Origin: Anoplolepis gracilipes
Lineage: Eukaryota; Arthropoda; Insecta; Hymenoptera; Formicidae
Direction: 5' to 3'
Assembly (NCBI RefSeq): GCF_047496725.1
Contig: NC_132974.1
Span: 4,657,501 to 4,721,500 of the forward strand
DNA: 64,000 nt
Made by a program: the position numbers and the translations under genes. The notes below the pieces were generated by a model that did not search any database, had not been told where the DNA came from, and saw only the letters and a program-made list of their open reading frames with translations. Shown here in pieces: positions 1 through 10,875 of the stretch. The first letter of the stretch is position 1. Every line of letters starts with the position of its first letter.

Positions 1-116
1 TGCTTTTCTCTTTTTCGTTTTTATTGAATTTCCTTCCATTTGAGAACGTAATATCAAACTGTTCTTCCTTACTTCACTTGTGATAATAAATTCGATAAGG
101 AGTAGCAACAGGAAAA

Positions 117-212
117 ATGGCGAAAAAGTCACGTGAAAGATATGTAGAGTTACCTGAGAATCCTGATCAATTAGGCGCGAGGTGTGAGCCGAATAATGCC
201 GAGTCAAATTGA
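117..212 (+). other. Small ORF or possible 5' exon, unknown
   Basis: A 31-codon frame starts with ATG in a favourable context (AAAAATGG). It reads MAKKSRERYVELPENPDQLG and then ARCEPNNAESN before a stop. A possible but weak donor (G|GTGTGAG) at 182 would make it a 65-nt first exon. I do not recognise the peptide, and no following exon is evident on this strand. It lies opposite the presumed 3' side of ZIP11. It could be a short peptide, the first exon of a gene nested in a ZIP11 intron, or chance. Confidence 0.2.
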
Positions 213-1657
213 AATGGTCTATAATCTACTACCATTAATCTTAGCTTTCTTTCGCCGAACGAATTTATATTCTTATTTAATGTTGCGAATACTTTACACA
301 GCTGCCATCTAGCACGGAATGTGAGTTTCACGAGGAGTAGTAAAAGTAATCCACATCGGATAACATAAATTTTAATATTTAAAAGAGAGAAATATAGAAG
401 TCTCTTTTTCATAGAATTATAAAAAAAAATTAATGTATTCGAATTGTGTTTCATAAATATAAGATTCTTTTAGCTACTATATTCAATAATTTCTCTATTA
501 TATTTATGTTGTTATTTCGTTAATGCACATATAAGTTGCTCACATTGATAAAAATTTATTTCTTCCTTAAAAAATTAAAAGATTTGAGAGAATCATTTTT
601 TATTATAGTAAAACTACTTGTTTTCAGCTGATGAAATATAAATATCTTATCATATTACTCTAATATAATTTACACATTTTATTATACAAAATTATTTATT
701 GAAAACGCATTTTGTTTGAAACGTGATACAAATATCAAATATCATATATTGTGATGCAACTATTCAACTGCTGATAAAAATATTTAAAAATTGGATGTCA
801 GATATTTTTATAAAATTCGAAAATTCGTTTTCTTTTTATGGATTAGAATGTAAATAATATAATACTATTTTTTCATTGCTCAACAAGTATGTTTTCTTTT
901 TTTCCAATTCTGCGTAACGATAAAATGTCTATGATAATACTTAAAATTCGCTTTGCTAACTTCGCATTTAATGATTGTGTCATGAAGATTAAATAAATTT
1001 AACCTTCATGACATAATCAATTGAATAGGCAAGATTGATCTAAACCACTAATACTAGACTGCCATTATTAAACTCTGCTTGTCGCGACATCATATATTCA
1101 GGGGGAATATATTATTTTTGTTTTAAAAGTTTCTTCTTTTATCACACCATTAGGTTTTCAATCATTATTCTTACTTTCATGCGGACGATTTTACTGTCTT
1201 ATTTGACTTATATCATTGTGCATCACAATTGTTTATGACAATAATTTTATTATAATGTTTAATTAATGAGTCGCAAATATATGAGTGCAAAACTTTGTAT
1301 CGCGAAGCATACGTTTACGTCATCAATAAAATATTCTATTTATTACGAAGTCACCTAATCCAAGATGTGACACTAAAAGACAAGTTTTACAACAAATTTT
1401 TTCAACTATTCTTTTTGAAAAAAAAAATTATACCATTATTTTATCAACACGAAAATGCGAAGATTTGTCAAATGTATATTTCGTAAAAGATTTGGCAAAT
1501 AAGGCCGTTACTTATATTAAATAAAATTTTTAAATATTTTGTGATAAAAATCTCATCTCGCTTGAAGCGCGTCCGTAGTATATTTTTTTATGTTCTTTGT
1601 TTGTTACAAATTATAAGTTATGCTATCTATATATGCATTAGAATGCGTATAGCGTAC
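213..1657. other. AT-rich non-coding stretch, ZIP11 intron
   Basis: I see no supported gene here. The stretch is strongly AT-rich with a hairpin at 972-1019. The missing ZIP11 C-terminal motif (NFPEG region) was sought on the minus strand and not found, so this reads as an intron that continues past the left edge. Confidence 0.5.
972..1019. repeat. Imperfect hairpin / short inverted repeat
   Basis: The left arm at 972-994 (core TGTGTCATGAAGATTAAAT) and the right arm at 997-1019 (core ATTTAACCTTCATGACATA) are reverse complements with only a couple of mismatches over about 22 bases. The loop is very small. Confidence 0.65.
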
Positions 1658-1743
1658 CTTGCATTTTCAAAAGTCGCTGATGCGCTACTGCCTATTGCTC
1701 CGAAGCCTACACCAACTGCAAGGCCCTCAGGAATATTATGTAC
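1658..1743 (-). CDS. SLC39A11: ZIP11 coding exon 4 (metal-site helix)
   Basis: The exon lies between ATATCAG and a GTACGC donor. It encodes VHNIPEGLAVGVGFGAIGSS followed by ASATFENA and two bases of the next codon. The HNxPEG motif supplies zinc ligands in ZIP transporters. This is the last ZIP11 exon I can find in the window. Confidence 0.88.
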
Positions 1744-4700
1744 CTGATATAAAAAAATGTATATATTATTTAATTGGTAAATAAAGTATAACATGTAATG
1801 TATAACTAATGTATAACATTATGATCTACATAGTTTGCATAATTATTTATTATCTTGCGAAAATATACCGTAATAGCAACAACGAGTAGTAGTATCCTCC
1901 GCCATTGATTGTTCTTCGCTTCGTTATTAGGATCCTCGTAAACTGTTCCAATTTCTGCTGATTCCGATGATCTGTTTATATTCGCTATTTGTCGACGTCT
2001 ACTATTCTGTTCGTAGAAGCCTGAAAAATTAAATATTCACAACAAAATGTATCACACATTCTGCACCAGCACAAACTTTGAAAAACTAAATGATGGGCAC
2101 AGGGTCACTTCATGCAAATGCAATTTGTACAAGATGAAGGATTATAAGAGAACTCTTTTTTTTCACACTGACAGACGTACTTTCGATGAAATTTATTGTT
2201 GTTAGATTTATTTAGGCAGGATTAATAAGATCAGTTTTTTAAGCTCAATGGAACTTTTCACACAGTTTCAAAATTATTATTTATTTTATTGGTTTTTATT
2301 TTATTATATATTTATATATTTAGATATATTAGGTAAAATTTTACGCGGACGTGCACTTTGTATTAATGATAAGTTTAAGTTTAGTATTTTTTTATTCTGT
2401 CTTTATTGTTTTGGTTCGCTGTCTTTATTATTTGGATTTATTATTTTTGTCTTTATTATTTCCGTTTTTATTATTCACACTTTTAATCACATCACTCGTT
2501 CGAAATTTAAGATTTCAGGATTTAAACGATGTATTTATTAAGCGAGTCGGATATTTCTATTTATTTAAAAGTTTATATTGAACCTGTGTGCTTAAGTCCC
2601 ATGTATTTTTCTACGAATAATATATCATGCATATGCTAATACAAAAGCTTGGGATATTTTTGGATTAAATGCATATATCAATCAACTATTATATTTCTAT
2701 CGAACATCACTTTTCATGAGGGAAAACATGTACTATACCAATTTATATGGAACAAGACATTTGTTTGGAATAAGCAATGATCTCTGATAAATTAATTTAA
2801 ATATTAATTATATAGGCATATTTCAATTTAATTAAACATACTTTTATTTTCAATGAAGACAACAGAGAAAGAGATATGGTCATTTCGATAAAAGTAATAA
2901 AAAGATAAGATAAAGTTTCAATGTCGATAATTTCGACATATATTATATGCGTTAATACTAATTGATCATAATTATGTTTTGATAAATGATAATAATATAT
3001 TAACGCGTACAATATATATATATATATGTATGTATGTATGTACATTATATGCGTTAATGATATTACATTTATTATATATAACATCATGGTTATATATAAA
3101 TGTAATATCATTAACGTGTATAATATATATTTTATGTCTTTAAATTTCTATTAAAGAAAAAAAGAAGAATATTATATCTCGAATCAAAAAATTATAAGGT
3201 GAACTTGTCTACATTATGATGTTTTCATCAAGCAGTTTTACTATACTATTACTTTCTGCATAAGCAGCTTTCATCATGCTACATGCAAGATTCCAACTAT
3301 TGTATCTTAAGACAAGTTACAGAATGCATTATTTCTCATGAAAATAGCACACAAAAAATTTGAGAGAATGCTTATTCCTGAATAAAAACCATGTTATGTC
3401 TGCGATAAAGCAAAGAGGGGCGAGTGTATACGGACGTTTGTATAGATATATAGAGATATATGTATACACATATTTAGTATACATGTCATGAACTGATCCC
3501 ATTTTCCAAGCCTATAGAAAGAGAGAAAAAAAAAACTGCAATTTTACGAGAAGAAAATGAGATACCATCGATCGTAGTCGATTCGACGCGAGTGTACATC
3601 TTTCCACTGGAAATTTGTACGTCGTTAACATCGTTAAACAACGGATCATAATCATTGTCCTCGTCACTCTTTAGTTTCGCAATGATCTTGCGTCTTTGTT
3701 TCGTACCGACTGATTGCATAGCTAAAAGCACATTGGGGGACTGAATTCCGAGGGTAGATATCAACACGTCCGTCCCGTATACGAATGCCGCGCCGATGAG
3801 AAATCCAACTGCGACTGGCACGAATGCGTACTCGCCCTTAGCTCCATATATCTTGCTCTCGGTTGCCATTTCGATTGCTGGTTCTAGCAACGACCAGTAA
3901 CTTGCAGCTACCATCACGCCAGCGGCGAATCCCAGGCTGATATCGAGCAGCTTACGCTATAGAAAAAAATTATCAATATATAAGTAGTTTTTTCACTTTT
4001 ACGAAAATTCGTACAATCTTTTCATGCTATTAACAATGTATATTTATATATGTCTCTTTATAATTTTACACTCTGATTAGTTTTATGTAATTTTATCATA
4101 GAATCTTTGTATTTCAAATATTTATTCATTTAGTATTTAAAAATTTAATTTATCCTATTTTGAGAAAAATTAGAGATTAATTTTATACAGGTTTTGAAAT
4201 TTATTAACAGAGAAGTTATTAGCATTAACAATAATTTAAATTTCTCTTAGAATTGTAATATAATATATATGTATGTACATGTATATTCACTTCTCCTTGC
4301 CTTTGCCAAGTTCAAGATGATTTACAACTCCGATTTAGCTTTCGTTAAAACGTCAGAGGTGTGGTATACATGTGTTTACTTAAAACGTTCATGCGTTAAG
4401 TTTACAAATAAATATCAAAAAAATATCGAAAAACTGTGTCAATATTGTGCAAGTAGCATGCGTTTTATCTCATATATCAGTTGAAATGTGATCTACTATA
4501 TCTCATGTTAATCAAGTTCATAATATCAATTAAACAAGTCATAAAGCAAATGTCAAAATTTTCTCAAATATTGACAAGAAATATCTAAAGTCTAAAGTAC
4601 TCTTTTTCCGGTTTTCAGTAAACAGCTCAAAAAATAGAGATTGATTTTCATACAAAGCATTAAAATAATGTAAAAGAGAATATTAATTTTTAAAAGAATA

Positions 4701-7700
4701 TAAGAACATAAAAAAGAAAAATAATGGAAGTGTGATTAATGTTATAGAATATCTTTATCAAATTATAATTTAATTATGTTCCCTAATATATATGTGTGCA
4801 TATATATAATACTATAGGGTAAATTCCATTAATGATGGTCATATAAGAGAGATGGCCAACGAAAAAATTGTAAAGAATTATTCATCAGATAACGACACTT
4901 TTTTATGTTTTTATTATTAGAAGTCTAATTTGTTTTGTTAATTATAAAGAGAAAAAATTAAAGTTTATGTTCAAATCAATTTTGTGATTTTAATCATAAA
5001 GGTTTTTAGTTGAAAGTGTTAGGAAAATATTATGGCCATCACTCTCTGACTTACCTTATATGTGTTTAATTATTTATATACGTTCCCATATACATCACGT
5101 TCTTTATTCGTTATAAATAATAGAAAAACAATAAGCTCTAATATAAAACAAATTAAAAAAGATAATGGGCCAAGGGCAAGACAAGCGCAAGTTAATTATT
5201 TTTCTTTAATAACCAAACATTACGATCTTTATTTTGAACTGTCTTCAGTGATAACTACAAAAAAATGTTTAAAAAAGAGAAACTGAAGTTATTATGCTAG
5301 ATTATAAATAACATCGAACGATATCTATGTCAACATATTCGTAATGTTAAGTATTTTCAATATCAGCCATATACTAAGAAATAATAAGAAAAAAAATATA
5401 CTATCTTACTATCATATCTAGATTAAAGAACAATGAAAAGATAGCATCAATCATAAAAATATCAGAAAAATGATTTTAAAAATAAATAAAATTTATCACA
5501 TAACTCATCGTTCTAATAATAATAAAGTAAAAATTAACTCTATACGCTAGAATTTAACTTAAACTTCAGACAAATTTTCTTTTTGTATACTATATCTTTG
5601 TAATTGAATTTCTTTAGCAATTTATACTAAAAAAATTTATTTTACAAACACACATAACTTAATCTAGCATAATGTGTTAATCTAGAATACATTGTTATAA
5701 TTTTGAAATTTAATACAATCAAGAAATCGAAATATCTTGCAGATGATAAAATACTTAATATAATAGAACTTTGTCTTTAAGATTATTATCAAATAATCAA
5801 TATATAAGATGACATAATGTATAAATGGAAGAAGCATTCTTGAGATTATTTTAAAAAATATTCTATAAATATTTTATATATACATATATAATATTCATGA
5901 CGGTTATTTACAGATTTAATAGATACATATTACTGCGGAAGAATATCATTTTCAACAATTTAACTTAAATTTTACTTCTTGTTTATATAGAGTAAGTCAC
6001 TGAAATCTGACAATTTTCAAAATGAAGTAAATAAATCAAATATAATACAAAAGTACATAATTATAGTGTTATAGTTAATTTAATTTTTTGGAAAATGTTT
6101 TATTATTTATTTTTTTAATGAGTAAGATGAAATAATGCAATGTCAAATGGTATTTATATCTTATTGTTATTTAACACGAAATAAATATTTAAGTTTTTTT
6201 TATTTATTTCATTTTAAAAATTGTCAGATTTTCGTGACTCAGCCTATATTTGATTTACAGCTAAAATTTTCGATTTTCAATAATAAAATGTCTTCCAAAA
6301 AATTAAATTAACTATAGCACTATAATTATGAACTTTTGTATTTGTATTTGGATAAATACAATTAAACCCACGTTTATAAGAAATTTACAACGACTTCGGA
6401 AATGTTGTATATTACGTCAAAAATATATTACAATAGTATAGTACAATATATACATATTATTATACTTGTTTAGAAGACTTTATTCTATGTAATATTCTAT
6501 GTATACATGTCAGATTTTAGTGATCAATGCAACTTTGTGATATTCCAGATTGCCGAACAAAAATTTATGCATGTTATGTTCGGATCAAATATTAGCCATC
6601 AATGCAATTTTGTGATATTGCAAACGTACATGAAACACGAGTTTCCGTTTAGAATTATAAAGAAAACTATTTACTACTAAGCAAAATTACCGAAAGTCTG
6701 CAATTATATTTAAGACAGCAATTAGCTAAATAAAATGCAAATAGAATTTGAACATCGACAAATTGCTCATTCATGAATTTATTAAAAAGGATACGTATAA
6801 AGCATGTGTACAGAGAAATTTTAATTGGTAATATTTATTAATATACAAGATGCAGCTAGAGATACTGTCTCCTTTATATTATCGTTTAGCTTTTCTGTGC
6901 ATGCGTATTATGGCATAGCAGCATCTCATGCAAATAGAATCTAAACAAGCTTTAACAATGTGAAAGCGTCTGATACGAGCCGCTCTCATAATACGCGCGC
7001 GAATTAAATCGCACGGAGGAAGCGGCGGATTACGCGAGCCCGCCAATCGTCGTTGCAGCAATTTCATTGAACCAGCTCTAAATTTAAATGCAACGAAAAA
7101 TCAGGCCAAAATAGTCCCGCTTACGTAAATACTGGCGTTTTTGCATAATAATTCATCGATAATTAAATGTGATTTTTGTATACGGCAGGAGCGTTAAATC
7201 TTTTCTTTTTTATAATTATTCTTTACACATAAGTTATAAATATCAAATATTTTTTCAAATACAATTCATTATTGATATTAAATTTTTAGAATTGAAAAAA
7301 TAAAATTTACGGAAAGCAAGGAGAAAAGAAATGTAATTAACATGTAGTTACGTTATGTAACAATATAAAATGCTATATATATATTATATATATTTCATTA
7401 AAAATTAAATTAATTGATATTAATTTATTTCAATTTTCCAACAATGTTCTCTTTTACTAGCAATTTCTACATTTTGATTGATAAATTAAACGATGGAAAT
7501 ATTTTTTATACAAGAAAATAATTGAGAGAAAGAATAAATTAAATGTTTTTTTTTACATTTGCCATAATTTTTTTATACTCTTGTATTCAAAATAAAACAA
7601 ATATATATAGAAAACGCAGAGATAATAAAAATGTACAAAGCGCAATTGAAAGAATTCGCATTTAAATCACAAAGAGTGTGAAATAAGTGCAGTTAAGAAG

Positions 7701-8005
7701 AAACGGAGCAAATCCTTGGTTTCGAAGAGTACGTCGCGCATCACGGACGGATGCGCCGATAAGGTTAAGTTTCGCATATTTAAATTTTAACGAACAATGT
7801 CATAAAGACGAGTGGCTTTACAGCGTGTTGAACGTCAAAATGTCAATGACATATCGTTGGAATCCACCATGCACATAGAATGCGGATGTTTACGCACCTG
7901 TTTGCCTCGGATGACGACGACAAGCGCGGCGCCGGCCGCGGTGAGGGCCCACGTGAACAGGGTTCCGAGGAGCGCCTGAACGATCGGCGAGTGATCCTTG
8001 AGCAT
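1658..8005 (-). CDS. SLC39A11: Zinc transporter ZIP11 (SLC39A11-like), 5' part of gene, four coding exons
   Basis: Members of this ZIP-family clade move zinc across Golgi or other cell membranes toward the cytosol. Four exons join in frame: 8005-7898, 3956-3566, 2020-1869 and 1743-1658, with GT-AG introns in phases 0, 1 and 0. The joined protein starts MLKDHSPIVQALLGTLFTWA, which matches the ZIP11 N-terminus, with a first membrane helix. The second exon reads RKLLDISLGFAAGVMVAASY, the ZIP11 second helix, and a third helix follows around VPVAVGFLIGAAFVYG. A variable hydrophilic loop comes next, then RRILLLVVAIT joined to VHNIPEGLAVGVGFGAIG, which contains the HNxPEG metal-binding motif. About 160 residues of the usual C-terminal half (second histidine/NFPEG helix onward) are missing; I found no matching exon in 1-1657, so they probably lie left of the window. 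The family assignment is strong; cell location and substrate are inferred from the family. Confidence 0.9.
1869..2020 (-). CDS. SLC39A11: ZIP11 coding exon 3
   Basis: TTTTTCAG precedes 2020 and the donor GTATAT begins at 1868. The 152-nt exon completes a glycine codon, encodes a low-conservation loop, and ends WRRILLLVVAIT, the start of helix 4. It joins the next exon in phase 0. Confidence 0.87.
2021..3565. other. ZIP11 intron 2, AT-rich
   Basis: No coding sequence is supported. The intron contains a long palindrome at 3046-3122 and (TA)n tracts. The 60-100-codon open frames here are AT-rich and low in complexity. Confidence 0.7.
3046..3122. repeat. Long palindrome, possible fold-back MITE
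   Basis: The left arm around 3050-3082 (core GTTAATGATATTACATTTAT) mirrors the right arm around 3088-3117 (core ATAAATGTAATATCATTAAC), with only a few bases between them. The arms are nearly perfect over about 30 bases. More partial copies of GCGTTAAT occur at about 2948 and 3000, so the surrounding block may be a degraded element. Confidence 0.7.
3566..3956 (-). CDS. SLC39A11: ZIP11 coding exon 2
   Basis: The acceptor is CTATAG just before 3956 and the donor is G|GTATCT at 3565. The 391-nt exon begins in phase 0 with RKLLDISLGF and ends one base into a glycine codon. It encodes helices 2 and 3 and the start of the cytosolic loop, including an acidic stretch KSDEDNDYDPLFND. The frame stays open beyond the donor to 3486, but the family sequence is lost there, so the donor ends the exon. 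Confidence 0.88.
5986..6345. repeat. Interleaved inverted repeats, mariner-like MITE remnants
   Basis: Arm A (5986-6035, core GTCACTGAAATCTGACAATT) is inverted at 6200-6247, and both copies run out to TATAG at their outer ends. Arm B (6042-6110, core AGTTAATTTAATTTTTTGGA) is inverted at 6280-6345. The order is A, B, A-inverted, B-inverted, so the two pairs overlap rather than nest. The TA-rich outer ends suggest a Tc1/mariner-type MITE, but no transposase is present. Confidence 0.65.
6508..6619. repeat. Third copy of the A motif and a 22-bp direct repeat
   Basis: TGTCAGATTTTAGTGA at 6508 is another copy of the inverted A arm. Right after it, an imperfect 22-base unit beginning ATCAATGCAA and ending TTTGTGATATT occurs at 6523-6544 and again at 6598-6619. 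Confidence 0.55.
7898..8005 (-). CDS. SLC39A11: ZIP11 coding exon 1 (start codon)
   Basis: The exon holds 36 codons from ATG at 8005-8003 to a GTGCGT donor at 7897. The encoded peptide ends VVVIRGKQ and includes the first membrane helix. The start was chosen because the peptide matches the family N-terminus from the first residue. The longer open frame that reaches 8130 lies in a different frame and is a shadow. Confidence 0.9.
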
Positions 8006-8328
8006 CGCGTGCGAACTTCCGTCACATCAGGCAAGGAACTACTACGATCGACGCGCGAGTCTTGCGACCACAACTGTGCGGACGTGAGAGCCGAACGAAG
8101 CGAGATCTCGCGAGACCAGTCTACGTACACTCAGTCCCCCTGCTTATCTCAACCACCAACGCACAGAGCATCGAGCCACTACTACACACTAACTATACAC
8201 TACTACTTGGCCGATTGGTGCCACGCACGTGTTGCCAGTTACCACTCCACTGTCCGTCTTCCCGTCGGCCGACCGTCAATCGAGATTTCCGAATATCCGC
8301 ACAGGCGCGACGTACATACACACGACGT

Positions 8329-8351
8329 ACACACACACACACACACACACG
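8329..8351. repeat. (AC)n microsatellite
   Basis: About eleven AC units lie within the CpG-rich divergent promoter region. Confidence 0.9.
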
Positions 8352-8467
8352 AAATAATGCGTCTCTTCTATACGTACGCGAACCGGAGACGAGCATGCGT
8401 GCGCGAACGCGGGCGGGAGCACCTTCGATTTCTCCCTCGCGCCGATAAGCAGGGTTGGTCACGTCCG

Positions 8468-8475
8468 TGACGTCA
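8468..8475. promoter_or_regulatory. Palindromic CRE (TGACGTCA)
   Basis: A full consensus CREB/ATF-type site lies between the two divergent genes, about 460 bp from the ZIP11 ATG and 370 bp from the TVP23 ATG. The motif is seen directly; binding is inferred. Confidence 0.5.
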
Positions 8476-8837
8476 CATGGGACATTGCATTCGCGACCAA
8501 CTTCCGCCAATGGGCGGATCGCGCGCGATACGTGTATGCGGATATATGACGAGGGCGAATAGCGCGTTTTTCGTCCGTGTCGGCGCCGTGCCTCGGGACT
8601 CTGTCCGTACCGGTTATCAACGATGTCAAGGTATTATTTCCTTTGACATTTGCCCGATGGTGAAACGCCGGAACGCGAGCACGTTTTGAGTGAAACGGAG
8701 CATTTTTTTGTCGGCGCGCGCGCGACGTGACCTACAACGTTTAACCGAGAGCCGAGAGCCGAGAGGCGCCACTGTCAACCTATAATAATAATATATACAT
8801 AGAGCAGACGACGCACTCGAATTGTCAACGTGCAAAC

Positions 8838-8852
8838 ATGGCGTCTGCAACG
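8838..8852 (+). CDS. TVP23: TVP23 coding exon 1
   Basis: Five codons (MASAT) start at ATG 8838 in the context CAAACATGG and end at a GTAGGT donor. The exon is too short to be found as an open frame. It was chosen because it joins exon 2 in phase 0 and supplies the only good start. Confidence 0.85.
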
Positions 8853-10739
8853 GTAGGTGTTGTACGGCGATCTTTCACATAATTGACCGCATATTGACGC
8901 CACATGTTTTTTCATTTTTTTAGTCGTAGCGAGTCCCGAAGTATATTCGATTGTCTCGCATGCGAAATATAAGAATCGTGTTTTATTACGGAGGAGATCT
9001 TGAGAATAATATTCTAGTTGGCGAAAAGTCGGCGGAAAGTCGGTTGTTCTGACATTCGCTTGCGCACACATTTCCGTATGTATATATATTAGCGAAAGAA
9101 GGGTTCGTATACATGATAGTTATATTCCGGTTCTGGTTGCCTTGCGGAAGAATTAACGTGGACAAACGTTGTGTCTCCGGGGTTTTTGATTTTCACCTGT
9201 ATTCTTTTCGTTTTCGAGAAACATTTTACGTTTTAAGTTTTTTCATCCATATCATAGAAATATATAAACATAAATATATGCATGAGGCTTGGGGTAAAAC
9301 GATAATTGTAGCAGAAATGTAACGGGATAAGTATATCGATGTTTATTTAGAATGTACACTCTCATTTGTAGGTACCTTTACTGATGGATGATGATGCAAT
9401 TGCTTTCGGAGAGGAAGAAGCTGCTCAAAATGCCAATAAGCTTAAGTACGTATAACAAGGATATATCTTTTAACGCGCAAGTGAATGTATCTCTCTTTGT
9501 AAGATTAAATATTATTTCTTATAATTCTAGACACCCATATATTACACTGTTTCACTTGGCCTTCAGGATAGCAGCTATAGTAGTTTATATGCTTTGTGGT
9601 TGGTTTTCAAATAGCTTTATAGCGAGTTTTGTAACAGTGGTACTACTTTTATCGATGGATTTTTGGACCGTTAAGAATATAACTGGAAGATTAATGGTCG
9701 GTCTTAGATGGTGGAATTACGTAGATGACGATGGCAAAAGTCATTGGGTTTTTGAGTCTAAAAAGGTTTGCTTGATTATATATGTTTTAAGATGTATTTT
9801 GATTGACTATCATTGAGTCACTATCATATCAAGAAATAATTTGAGTTTTATTAAATGTTGAATAATTAATAATATATTTATAGAAAAATAATTGGCTTCT
9901 TCTGGCGGTGACGTAACTAGAATTAATTTTATATTTAAAAGAAGATGTAAACTGATATATTATTTCATGTTACATTACATGTTACATCACATAAGTTTCA
10001 GTTAAATGAAAATATTTAAGTATAGCTCTTTGAATTATCAGTAATACTTTCATTTGTCATGTTCCAACACACAATTGCTAATTTAAATAGATTGAGTAGT
10101 TCAAGGTTTATCAGTTGCCGTATGTTTAAGTCCTTGACATTTTTTGAAATCACCGTTATTGCTTAGATTATAAATAGATAATAAGAGAAATAGAATTACA
10201 TAACAGATTTATGCTCCGTTGCACAACTGCTGATTATTGTAGATATTTATTAAAATGTAGCTTATATAAATTAGATAAGTTAAATATAATTCTAATATCT
10301 AAGTTCAATACCTGTTATGTGCCCTGTGTTTCAGGGTGCACAACAGAATCGCATTAATGCAACAGAAGCGCGAATCTTTTGGTTGGCGCTAATCTTGTGT
10401 CCACTTTTTTGGTCAATATTATTTATTGTTGCACTGTTTGGTTTTAAATTCAAGTGGCTTTTACTCGTTTGCATTGCCATTGTTTTGAATGGTGCAAATC
10501 TATATGGCTATGTTAAATGTAAAATGGGAAATGATCAAAATATTTCAGCAGCCACCAGTGATTTCATCAGAAAACAAGTGATACAAAATGTATATTTATA
10601 TATTTAAAATTTATCAAATAATTTGTCTATATACTTGACATATATAATTCTTATTTAATTCATTTTGCTACAGGTTGCTTCAATAATGACCAGGAGTCCT
10701 CCAACAAATAATTCCAATCAACCAACTAATGTAGTATAA
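8838..10739 (+). CDS. TVP23: Golgi membrane protein TVP23 homologue (FAM18 family), five exons
   Basis: TVP23 proteins are multi-pass late-Golgi membrane proteins linked to vesicle traffic with YIP-family partners. Exons 8838-8852, 9372-9445, 9531-9765, 10335-10589 and 10674-10739 join in frame to 645 nt, or 214 residues, close to the usual family length. The protein opens MASATVPLLMDDDAIAFGEE. It continues with HPYITLFHLAFRIAAIVVYM and the family signature DFWTVKNITGRLMVGLRWWN, then DDDGKSHWVFES. Further helices read WLALILCPLFWSILFIVALF and WLLLVCIAIVLNGANLYGY. The tail is short and polar, ending in NVV. All introns are GT-AG. The gene shares a divergent promoter region with ZIP11 and faces the 3' end of Lar. 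The identification is very secure; the detailed role is known only from the family. Confidence 0.95.
9372..9445 (+). CDS. TVP23: TVP23 coding exon 2
   Basis: The exon lies between TTTGTAG and GTACGT. It encodes VPLLMDDDAIAFGEEEAAQN and ANKL plus two bases of a lysine codon, the acidic cytosolic N-terminus. Confidence 0.88.
9531..9765 (+). CDS. TVP23: TVP23 coding exon 3
   Basis: The exon lies between AATTCTAG and GTTTGC and encodes the first helices and the TGRLMVGLRWWN signature. It ends HWVFESKK in phase 0. Confidence 0.93.
10335..10589 (+). CDS. TVP23: TVP23 coding exon 4
   Basis: The exon lies between TGTTTCAG and GTATAT. It holds 85 codons, from GAQQNRINATEARIFWLALI to RKQVIQN, covering the last two helices and NGANLYGYVKCK. 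Confidence 0.93.
10674..10739 (+). CDS. TVP23: TVP23 coding exon 5 (stop)
   Basis: TGCTACAG precedes it. The exon encodes VASIMTRSPPTNNSNQPTNV, then V and TAA. It is a polar tail with no conserved domain. Confidence 0.88.
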   Translation, partial: VASIMTRSPPTNNSNQPTNVV

Positions 10740-10801
10740 ATTTGTAAATTTGTAAGCACACATTAATGTGTCATCTCAGATTCATATATGCCTGATAATT
10801 T

Positions 10802-10875
10802 AATAAATATTTGCAAATGTTTGTAATGTATATAATAATGTTAGATAGTATCTTTTAAGTATTCTATAAAATAAA
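10802..10875 (+). terminator. TVP23 polyadenylation signals
   Basis: AATAAA occurs at 10802-10807 and again at 10870-10875, 63 and 131 bases after the TVP23 stop. Either could direct 3'-end cleavage. Confidence 0.55.

Larger units (their letters stand above)
3957..7897. other. ZIP11 intron 1, AT-rich with repeats
   Basis: No conserved coding sequence was found. The intron holds the interleaved inverted repeats at 5986-6345, a related fragment and direct repeat at 6508-6619, and a somewhat CpG-richer patch near 6880-7070. Confidence 0.7.
8006..8837. promoter_or_regulatory. Bidirectional promoter region, ZIP11 / TVP23
   Basis: The two start codons point away from each other across 832 bp of CpG-rich sequence, unlike the AT-rich introns on both sides. 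The region contains a perfect CRE palindrome and an (AC)n tract. No TATA box position can be assigned. Both 5' UTRs must lie here. The open frames in this block show no family similarity and follow from base composition. Confidence 0.7.

Noticed and set aside
7843..8510. Overlapping open frames on both strands in the divergent promoter region
   Set aside because: CpG-rich sequence with few stop codons; the frames contain histidine/threonine runs from the AC repeat, and the true ZIP11 exon uses another frame.
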